A DNA stretch of 5,371 nt from an uncultured Chryseolinea sp. Lineage in GTDB: Bacteria > Bacteroidota > Bacteroidia > Cytophagales > Cyclobacteriaceae. Position numbers and translations under genes: made by a program. The stretch's first letter is position 1. The number at the start of each line of letters is the position of its first letter. The DNA lies in NCBI GenBank assembly GCA_946478915.1, contig CAMLER010000392.1:1-5371 (forward strand), given 5' to 3'. A model generated the notes under the pieces. That model was not told the origin of the DNA. It did not search any database and worked only from the letters and a program-made list of their open reading frames with translations. This document shows, piece by piece, positions 1 through 5,371 of this stretch.

Positions 1-966
1 GCGGCTCTCGATAATGTTTATCGGACCGGCGATTCTTTTGAAGCCAACGAAGCATCTGTGGTTTTGTTCCGGAATGGAAAATTCGAAACGGTTTATCAGA
101 ATTTTGTTTATCAGCCTCATAAGAATGCAAATGGCGATATTCTTGGCGTGTTGGCAATTAGTATTGATGTTACCCCTCAGGTGTTGGCAAGGCATCAGAT
201 AGAGGAAGTGGTAAAGGAACGGACAGAAACCTTGCGAAGAACGAATGCGGAATTGTCGCAGTTTGCTTACATAACCTCGCATGACCTGCAGGAACCCGCT
301 CGAAAGATCAGTACATTTATAGAGATCCTGACCAATATCCTTGGCGACAACATCGATCCTCGTGCGAAAACCTATTTAAGTAAAATTGACATTTCCAGCA
401 AACGGATGCTCTCGCTTATACGCGATGTGCTTGCCTTTTCACAGTTGTCAAAATCAAGTTATGAATTTCAGAAAGTTGATCTCAATATTGTGCTGGAAGA
501 AATCAAGAATGATTTTGAATTGTTGATCGATCAAAAAAACTGTGTCATCGAGAGCGATACCCTTCCGGTAATAGAATCCATCCCACTGCAAATGGGGCAG
601 CTGTTTAGTAATCTTGTTTCCAATGCGCTCAAGTTTGCGCGCCCCGGCATGGCCAACTGCCTGGCTATTCGATTTATGATGAGAGATAAGGAATTGCTGT
701 CGGAGTTTCCACACCTTAAAGTATCCAGGAAATATTGTTGTCTTTATTTTATCGACAACGGCATCGGATTCAGCCAAAATCACGCCCTTCAGATATTTGA
801 TATTTTTCAGCGGCTACATTCAAAGTCGGAGTATCAGGGCACTGGTATCGGTCTGGCTATGTGCAAGAAGATTGTAGAGAATCATGGTGGACACATATTC
901 GCAAGTTCGAGTCCTGGCAAGGGTGCCACATTTACAGTGATTCTTCCGGCCTCCCAGTCTGATTAG
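1..966 (+). CDS. PAS-domain sensor histidine kinase, C-terminal part (5' end outside window)
   Basis: This is the C-terminal 321 residues of a two-component sensor kinase; the frame is open to the left edge, so the true start is not visible and the GTG at 58 is an internal valine. Residues 1-64 are the end of a PAS domain (VYRTGDSF, then FVYQPHKNANGDILGVLAISIDVT). A short helical linker leads into a HisKA dimerisation domain with the H-box SHDLQEP, the phospho-acceptor being His94 (codon 280-282). The HATPase domain has an N-box (NLVSNALKF, Asn204 and Asn208), a G1 box (DNGIGF, Asp252), an F-box region (IFDIFQRLH) and a G2 box (GTGIGLA, from about residue 280). All catalytic boxes look intact. 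The protein ends directly after the ATPase domain, with no attached receiver, so it should phosphorylate a separate response regulator, not present here. No membrane segment is visible in this part; upstream PAS or sensor domains are likely. The signal sensed cannot be inferred. Confidence 0.96.
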   Translation, partial: AALDNVYRTGDSFEANEASVVLFRNGKFETVYQNFVYQPHKNANGDILGVLAISIDVTPQVLARHQIEEVVKERTETLRRTNAELSQFAYITSHDLQEPARKISTFIEILTNILGDNIDPRAKTYLSKIDISSKRMLSLIRDVLAFSQLSKSSYEFQKVDLNIVLEEIKNDFELLIDQKNCVIESDTLPVIESIPLQMGQLFSNLVSNALKFARPGMANCLAIRFMMRDKELLSEFPHLKVSRKYCCLYFIDNGIGFSQNHALQIFDIFQRLHSKSEYQGTGIGLAMCKKIVENHGGHIFASSSPGKGATFTVILPASQSD

Positions 967-1085
967 CCTAAGCGGTTATATGGACCGGACTAACAATAGA
1001 AAAACCATTAAGGCATCGGGTAAAGCCACAGGAAAATGCTCCGATCTCACAATTAAAATGAGTTAGCAGCAATGCAATGTTATTT
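967..1085. other. Short gap between converging genes
   Basis: These 119 bases separate the stop codon of the kinase from the stop codon of the permease on the other strand. Only weak hairpin arms are present (for example CGGT/ACCG just after the kinase stop, and ATCGG/CCGAT with a 25-base loop), without a good stem followed by a T-run. I see no small gene or RNA. Both transcripts must end here or run into each other, but no terminator can be called with confidence. Confidence 0.5.
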
Positions 1086-3344
1086 TTACATTTTGAGTGC
1101 GTCGGAAAGATTTTTCCTGTTTAAGCTCAATGTTTGAAAGACACACAAAAGAATGATTGTTGCTGCACAATATGCCATTGGAATAATCGGATCAGTCCAT
1201 ATAAAGTCAGTAGCATACACAAAATTTCTCAAGAATTCATTGATAATGAGATAGGTTGCCGGACCGAAAATTAAAACAGCCTTTATCATCTCGGCGGTAA
1301 ATTCGCGTACCAGTAATCTGGTAATGCGAAAATTAGTGGCGCCCAACAATTTATGTACTGCGATTTGTTTCAATTTATCACGCACGATACTAATACTTAA
1401 AGCATAGATAGCACAGCATGACAGGACACCAGAAATCACCGCTAAAATCTCCGACAACGAGTTTAACCGGTCCTGGTAAACTATCCACTCCTCGAATCGC
1501 CGGTTTAAGAAGGTAACAGAAGATTTCTGGTTTGCTTTATTAAAGAAAGTTGAAAGGAATTTTATTGTCTTGCGTATATCAACTTCCAGTATTCTGATAC
1601 ATAGGAAATTGTAATTAAAATGGGAGACCAAATTGAGTTTTACGGGTTTTTCAGGCTGATTGAATTGTTCAGCGAAATCTTTAAAAACGCCTATTACATT
1701 GTCTGCGTTAGGTCCGAGTATTTTTGCTGCAGCTTCGTTAACGACGAAAACGGAATCGCCGGTGTTTGGCATAAACCAGTTTCCCTTTGTCATCTGTACA
1801 CCAAAGAATTGTCCAAATTCAGGATCAACGCCTAGGAAATAGTAGTCCGAATGTATTTGTCTGCTTTGAATTTGATTAGGAAGCTGCGTCACTCCCAAAA
1901 TGTCAAGAATGTTTGCCGTGTTTTTTTGCCAGTATGCTCTAAGATTACGAAGTCCTTCATTATCCAAGCCATTTGGATACTTCATATAAACGATTTGCTC
2001 ATAATTACGTCCGGGTTCTTTTAGCAGGGAGTAAGTCACCTGCCGTCTTAAGACCATCGAAGCAACGATAAGGAAAAGACTTATCCCCAATTGAAGAAAG
2101 GTAATCGTCCTTTTAAAGCCAGGGAATGTTATCGTGTCTGCGCTTAAGAGACGGGTAGGCTTAGCGTTAGAAAACTTTACGACAAGGAACATCGGACTAA
2201 CGGCCACAATGGCAAGCAGTAACAATAAAACGAGAATTAATGTAAGGCCGCCATTCCACAACAGTGACCAGACTCCTGTTGAAAGAATAGGTGTAAGCCA
2301 ATCGGAAGCAGCTATAAGTATAAGCAGGCCAAGAACTGACGAAACCAATACCATGGCCACAGACTCTTTGGCAAAACCTATCAAAATTTTGTGGTCGGCA
2401 GTGCCCGCAAGCTTCTTAATTGCAATTTCTTTCGAACGGTTTGGTAGAGATAAAGTAGTAAGGTTAATATAGCTTGTAACCGCTAGAAAAAGAATTAGTG
2501 AAGCGATACATATTAGCACGATGATACTATAGTGGTCACCATGCCTGGCGTCCTCCCCCAGAACTCTTGGACCGAAGTATATTTCGGAAATAGGCTGTAT
2601 TAAATAATTCATTCCATTTGTATCTGAAATGCTGCTTAGAACTTTTCCAACTTTGACAGAATTACCCTTCGACATTTTTCCGTAGACGGCTGCAACGTTG
2701 GGTTCAAAATGCAAGGAACTAATGTCAGCCTCGCTAAATGTTATGAAGCAGTCAAAACTTTCATGAGTATTATGGGGATAGTCCTTGAACACAGCGGCTA
2801 CCGAAAAGGCCAGCGTATCTCCCACAGTATAAAGTTTGAGCTCTTTTCCGAGCGCGTCACTGGTTCCAAAGTACTTTTTTGCTGTTGTAGATGAAATAAT
2901 TACTTTCCTTTCCTTTTGAAAGTCCTGAAGTGGGCCACGCAAAACATCAAATGAAAATATCTTTGTAATATTTGGATCTGCGGCATAGATAATACTGTTG
3001 TGAAAAGTTTTGCCTTTAACTTTTACATTAATATCCTTCATCAACTTAATTCGGGAAAGTATGAGCGAGGGGCTCTCAAGAGAAGAAAGCGTGGTTGTTA
3101 TTTTTTGGGGGATTTTATTTGAAAGCCGATTGCCATCGTAACTCTCCGCGTTGTTTCGCTGCAATATTCTGAAAATTGATTCGTAGTCCTTATGGAATCT
3201 ATCGTATCCGAACTCGCTTAAGGAAAAAGACAGAATTAAAGCGGAACATCCAAATGCGATCGCCAGAGTAATGATCTTTAAGTAATAAATCTCTCGGCCC
3301 TTGCTAATGATTCTCAAGAATAGCCTCGCCTGAAAAAACTCCAT
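1086..3344 (-). CDS. FtsX/MacB-like ABC transporter permease, duplicated eight-helix type
   Basis: This complete 752-residue inner-membrane protein belongs to the FtsX-like permease family expanded in Bacteroidota. Reading its helices from hydrophobic runs gives TM1 at about 22-43, a periplasmic core domain at 44-270, TM2-4 at about 273-295, 327-347 and 366-388, TM5 at about 413-431, a second periplasmic domain at 432-630, and TM6-8 at about 632-653, 684-704 and 717-737. Family landmarks are GYDRFH after TM1, RSKEIAIKKLAGT (303-315) and its duplicate RDKLKQIAVHKLLGAT (655-670), plus VNEAAAKILG and VIGVFKDF in the second periplasmic domain. Such permeases work with a cytoplasmic ATPase as mechanotransmission machines (MacB, LolCDE type); the substrate here is unknown. 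ATG at 3344 is the first start after an in-frame stop and has no Shine-Dalgarno sequence. No ATPase gene is adjacent. The N-terminus before TM1 differs from the usual LKIAWRNLLKNK-type opening, so it may be a divergent subfamily. It lies downstream of the HYR gene but probably has its own promoter. Confidence 0.93.
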   Translation of the reverse strand: MEFFQARLFLRIISKGREIYYLKIITLAIAFGCSALILSFSLSEFGYDRFHKDYESIFRILQRNNAESYDGNRLSNKIPQKITTTLSSLESPSLILSRIKLMKDINVKVKGKTFHNSIIYAADPNITKIFSFDVLRGPLQDFQKERKVIISSTTAKKYFGTSDALGKELKLYTVGDTLAFSVAAVFKDYPHNTHESFDCFITFSEADISSLHFEPNVAAVYGKMSKGNSVKVGKVLSSISDTNGMNYLIQPISEIYFGPRVLGEDARHGDHYSIIVLICIASLILFLAVTSYINLTTLSLPNRSKEIAIKKLAGTADHKILIGFAKESVAMVLVSSVLGLLILIAASDWLTPILSTGVWSLLWNGGLTLILVLLLLLAIVAVSPMFLVVKFSNAKPTRLLSADTITFPGFKRTITFLQLGISLFLIVASMVLRRQVTYSLLKEPGRNYEQIVYMKYPNGLDNEGLRNLRAYWQKNTANILDILGVTQLPNQIQSRQIHSDYYFLGVDPEFGQFFGVQMTKGNWFMPNTGDSVFVVNEAAAKILGPNADNVIGVFKDFAEQFNQPEKPVKLNLVSHFNYNFLCIRILEVDIRKTIKFLSTFFNKANQKSSVTFLNRRFEEWIVYQDRLNSLSEILAVISGVLSCCAIYALSISIVRDKLKQIAVHKLLGATNFRITRLLVREFTAEMIKAVLIFGPATYLIINEFLRNFVYATDFIWTDPIIPMAYCAATIILLCVFQTLSLNRKNLSDALKM

Positions 3345-3369
3345 GATGAAGGATTGAACGTTTTGGTAA

Positions 3370-3384
3370 TCAAGAATGCAACCA
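3370..3384 (-). promoter_or_regulatory. Weak sigma-54-like -24/-12 candidate before the permease
   Basis: On the minus strand this stretch reads TGGTTGCATTCTTGA. It has TGG and TTG at the spacing of a sigma-54 promoter (consensus TGGCACG-N4-TTGCW), but the -12 element has GA instead of the near-invariant GC, and the inner -24 bases do not match. A start would fall roughly 15 bases before the permease ATG, and the tandem operators lie about 55-100 bases upstream, which suits enhancer-activated transcription. I kept it only because of that layout. No clear Bacteroidota TAnnTTTG element was seen in the gap. Confidence 0.15.
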
Positions 3385-3438
3385 GATTACATCAATTGAA
3401 TTTGGGTCGATTAGAGAGGGGTGCGGTTTAAATAATAC

Positions 3439-3472
3439 TTCGTTAGCGGACACGTTATTCCGATAGCGGACG
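3439..3472 (-). promoter_or_regulatory. Tandem operator-like repeats upstream of the permease
   Basis: Two 14-base copies at 3439-3452 (ttcgttagcggaca) and 3459-3472 (tccgatagcggacg) agree at 11 of 14 positions and start exactly 20 bases apart, about two helical turns. The second contains a perfect inverted repeat TCCG-ATAG-CGGA; the first has the same symmetry with one changed base (TTCG-TTAG-CGGA). Tandem palindromes on one face of the helix are what a dimeric activator or repressor would bind. They lie about 95-130 bases before the permease start and just after the end of the upstream gene, so they most likely control the permease. The regulator is not in the window; a bacterial enhancer-binding protein is one possibility. 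Confidence 0.5.
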
Positions 3473-3527
3473 GGGTAAATTTGCTGACTTCATTATGAAG
3501 CATGGAAATAAATGGCCGAAAGAAAAG

Positions 3528-5371
3528 TCACCTGATCAGTTCGATAAATCCGGTATGTTGTAAACTTTGTTCACCGTACCGTATAGTCATTGTGAAGAAA
3601 TAAGTGCCGGTAGGAGCTAAGCCGCCAGATGCATTACTGCCTTTCCATACGACCTTATCATTGTCATAGCCAGTTGCTTTGAATATCGTGCTGCCCCAGC
3701 GATCGACAACAACGATTCCATTGTCCTTATATTTTTCTATGTTTTCAATCTTTAAATAATCGTTGATTCCGTTGCCATCAGGAGTAACAACTTTGGCGAT
3801 CTCTACAACAATTTTTGGGGGAGTGACTATAACCTTAAATCTGCAAACACTTTCTTTCTTTAATTCGTCCGATGCAGTGTAAACAACTTCTGTGATGCCA
3901 GTCGCGAACCTGTCACCGGGTGAATGTGATCGTGTAAACGACATCTCCCCGCACGTGACGGTTGCGCTCGGTTCAGTCCAATTGACCAGCACAAATCCAA
4001 AATCGTCTGCTTCAATGGTAATATCCATAGGGCAGTTTGAAATGACAGGCGGAGCAGGATTTTCCACGACCACCTGGAAGCTATAGTCGGACATGTTACC
4101 CAAATCGTCAGTTAGGGTATACGTTACATCAGTGGAACCGAAGCTGAATTCAGCACCAGGTTGATGCGTGCTTTCCATTTCAAAATCGTTACAATCAACG
4201 GCTGCGGGCACTGGCCAAGTTACACTCGCCCGACAGTCGGATCCAACGGCTGCCCTGATGGTACTGAGCGAGGCTACGGTCGGCGGTAGATCATCTACCA
4301 CAACAACGTCGAAAAAGCAGGTCGCTGTCTGGCCTGAGGAAGTGCTAGCTGTATAGGTTACCCGGGTCGTACCAAGTCCAAAGACACTTCCGGGCGGCTT
4401 GTCAACGGTAATTGTTGTGGCAGAGCAATTGTCTGAAACGGTTGGTGGATTCCAGTCCACAACGGCCTGGCAGGAGGCATTAGCACTTACCGTTCTGTTC
4501 CCCGGACATCCAGAAAATGTCGGAGGCGTATCATCCACGACCGTTACATTAAAGGAACATGTTGCAGTGTTGCCAGAAGCATCGGTAGCAGTGTAGGTGA
4601 CCATCGTTGTACCCTTGTTGAAAGTGCTTCCGGGAAGATGTGTTGATTTTAGCGTTGATCCCAAACAATTATCAAAATAGACAGGCGTTGGCCAGTCTAC
4701 AACGGCCTGACAGGATGCATTTGCACTGACGGTTCTGTTGCCTGTGCACATTAAGAAACTGGGTGAAATGTTGTCTACAACGGTTACATTAAAAGAACAG
4801 GTTGTCGTATTTCCGGCTATATCTTTAGCCGTGTAGGTAACAACAGTAGTGCCCAAAGGAAAACTTGAGCCTGATGGGTGGCTTACGGTCACAGGACCAA
4901 GAGTGCAATTGTCAGTAACCTGCGGCAAATTCCATGTGACGGTTCGCATACAACCTGGTCCTGCCAAATTTACTAACTGATCAGAAGGACAATTGGTAAT
5001 TACTGGTGCGGTTGTATCAGAGGAGCATGAATTGATTTGTGTACAAAAATCTCCCCCGGAGCAAGCTGTACCGTCATCCCGGCAATCAGATGGATTGACT
5101 TCAATGTTTGGACAACCGGCGGCGCCGCAATCCATGCAAGCAGCGTTAGAGTTCCTGAACTTGTCGTCTACGGTTACAGTGCCCGTTCCAGACCAGACCA
5201 GCGTATACACATCGTTATCGAAATCTTTACTAAAGTTCGCAGTGCCATTTACAACTATTTCAAAAACACACGGGCTTGTTGGGGTGCATCTGGAGTTCTT
5301 ATTGTGAATTTGAACGTTGCCACCGACGTTGACAGTCACCCCGGCGGGAATTATGATTTTTCCATTTCCGT
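3528..5371 (-). CDS. Secreted HYR-repeat protein with T9SS type B sorting domain (5' end outside window)
   Basis: The frame is open to the right edge: ten complete codons precede the GTG at 5337-5339 and encode GNGKIIIPAG, which runs smoothly into TVNVGGNVQI, so that GTG is internal and the real start and signal peptide lie outside. The 613 visible residues comprise a beta-rich, glycine-rich segment (1-75) resembling a solenoid edge, a cysteine-rich segment (78-115, seven Cys), five HYR (hyalin repeat, Ig-like) modules at about 118-199, 200-279, 280-359, 360-436 and 437-516, and a CHU_C / gliding-motility-associated C-terminal domain (about 523-613). Hallmarks of the last are VTPDGNGINDY, VVDRWG, GYDND, WKG and APTGTYFF. 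This C-terminal domain directs export through the type IX secretion system and attachment to, or release from, the cell surface. HYR modules are generally thought to act in adhesion, but no ligand or enzyme activity can be inferred. No catalytic domain is visible; one could lie upstream. No strong terminator follows the stop. Confidence 0.95.
   Translation of the reverse strand, partial: GNGKIIIPAGVTVNVGGNVQIHNKNSRCTPTSPCVFEIVVNGTANFSKDFDNDVYTLVWSGTGTVTVDDKFRNSNAACMDCGAAGCPNIEVNPSDCRDDGTACSGGDFCTQINSCSSDTTAPVITNCPSDQLVNLAGPGCMRTVTWNLPQVTDNCTLGPVTVSHPSGSSFPLGTTVVTYTAKDIAGNTTTCSFNVTVVDNISPSFLMCTGNRTVSANASCQAVVDWPTPVYFDNCLGSTLKSTHLPGSTFNKGTTMVTYTATDASGNTATCSFNVTVVDDTPPTFSGCPGNRTVSANASCQAVVDWNPPTVSDNCSATTITVDKPPGSVFGLGTTRVTYTASTSSGQTATCFFDVVVVDDLPPTVASLSTIRAAVGSDCRASVTWPVPAAVDCNDFEMESTHQPGAEFSFGSTDVTYTLTDDLGNMSDYSFQVVVENPAPPVISNCPMDITIEADDFGFVLVNWTEPSATVTCGEMSFTRSHSPGDRFATGITEVVYTASDELKKESVCRFKVIVTPPKIVVEIAKVVTPDGNGINDYLKIENIEKYKDNGIVVVDRWGSTIFKATGYDNDKVVWKGSNASGGLAPTGTYFFTMTIRYGEQSLQHTGFIELIR
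3531..3803 (-). other. CHU_C / T9SS type B C-terminal sorting domain
   Basis: This roughly 90-residue domain closes the HYR protein. It carries the family pattern in order: TPDGNGIND, a beta strand with KIENIEKY, GIVVVDRWG, FKATGYDND, VVWKG, APTGTYFF and a final GFIELIR. The common form of the central motif is NRWG; here it is DRWG. Type B domains of this family are recognised by the T9SS outer-membrane machinery. The domain sits at the very C-terminus, as required, so the export signal appears intact. Confidence 0.92.
3822..5018 (-). repeat. Array of five tandem HYR modules
   Basis: In protein order the modules lie at 4773-5018, 4533-4772, 4293-4532, 4062-4292 and 3822-4061, each 77-82 residues. 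Each begins near a P-x-(I/V/F) motif preceding the first cysteine and ends in a valine-rich strand (VTVVD-like), with a shared G-T/S-T-x-V-x-Y-T core. Modules 1-3 have four cysteines at equivalent positions; module 4 keeps only the two middle ones, and module 5 lacks the second. Modules 2 and 3 share an identical 17-residue block (coded at 4692-4742 and 4452-4502). The modules have diverged well beyond recent duplication at the DNA level. Confidence 0.9.
5025..5138 (-). other. Cysteine-rich segment between the beta-rich region and HYR modules
   Basis: This 38-residue segment of the secreted protein has seven cysteines, in the arrangement C-x2-C-x4-C-x9-C-x6-C-x5-C-x5-C. Its second half (SDCRDDGTACSGGDFC) resembles the short CxDGxxC-type cysteine motifs found in some secreted bacterial proteins. 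I do not recognise it as a named domain. Two further cysteines (visible residues 28 and 34) lie in the preceding beta-rich segment. It probably folds as a small disulfide-stabilised linker outside the cell. Confidence 0.55.

Noticed and set aside
58..60. GTG as the start codon of the histidine kinase
   Set aside because: It lies inside a PAS domain whose earlier residues (VYRTGDSF) are encoded upstream in the same open frame to the window edge.
1011..1055. Hairpin arms (GGC/GCC and ATCGG/CCGAT) as a terminator between the converging genes
   Set aside because: Stems of three to five pairs with loops of ten to twenty-five bases are not stable enough to call, although a short T-run follows on the minus strand.
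3488..3500. Palindrome CTTCATTATGAAG just after the HYR gene as a terminator
   Set aside because: The usable stem is only about four to six AT-rich pairs around a very short loop and no T-run follows on the minus strand.
3495..3563. A 22-codon plus-strand reading frame starting ATGAAGCATGG
   Set aside because: It overlaps the end of the HYR gene, lacks a ribosome binding site, and shows no recognisable features; frames this short are expected by chance.
3892..5307. Several plus-strand open frames of 60-104 codons opposite the HYR gene
   Set aside because: They are opposite-strand shadows of the repeated HYR coding sequence, have no domain signatures, and the minus-strand frame carries clear protein families.
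5337..5339. GTG as the start codon of the HYR protein
   Set aside because: The reading frame continues without a stop to the window edge, and the upstream codons encode residues that fit the same beta-strand pattern. There is no signal peptide after the GTG, although a T9SS cargo needs one.
3528..5371. The repetitive region as a mobile element or CRISPR-like array
   Set aside because: The periodicity is about 240 bases, in frame, and explained by Ig-like protein modules; there are no short identical repeats with unique spacers, terminal inverted repeats or transposase.

Overview
The window looks like a chromosomal segment from a Bacteroidota bacterium, most likely Cytophagales or a related environmental lineage. 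Three things support this. One protein ends in a CHU_C-type (type B) sorting domain of the type IX secretion system, which is confined to this phylum. The large FtsX/MacB-like permease has the eight-helix, duplicated layout that is greatly expanded in Bacteroidota. The only complete gene start lacks a Shine-Dalgarno sequence, which is usual there. Genus cannot be read from the sequence.

Layout. Positions 1-966 (+) hold the 3' part of a PAS-domain sensor histidine kinase, with its start outside the window. Positions 967-1085 are a short gap between converging genes with no convincing terminator. Positions 1086-3344 (-) are a complete 752-residue FtsX-like ABC transporter permease. Positions 3345-3527 are a 183-base gap upstream of the permease; it contains two tandem copies of a TCCG-N4-CGGA-like element 20 bases apart, the best regulatory candidate here. 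Positions 3528-5371 (-) hold the 3' part of a secreted multi-domain protein: a beta-rich segment, a cysteine-rich segment, five HYR modules and a T9SS sorting domain. Its start is also outside the window.

How the genes relate. The secreted protein and the permease are read in the same direction, but the gap and the putative operators suggest the permease has its own promoter. No ATPase subunit, periplasmic adaptor or response regulator lies in the window, so the partners of the kinase and the permease are unknown. I see no evidence of a shared pathway, mobile element, CRISPR array, RNA gene or integration site. The region reads as ordinary Bacteroidota chromosome; the points worth a second look are the operator pair and the evolution of the HYR array.
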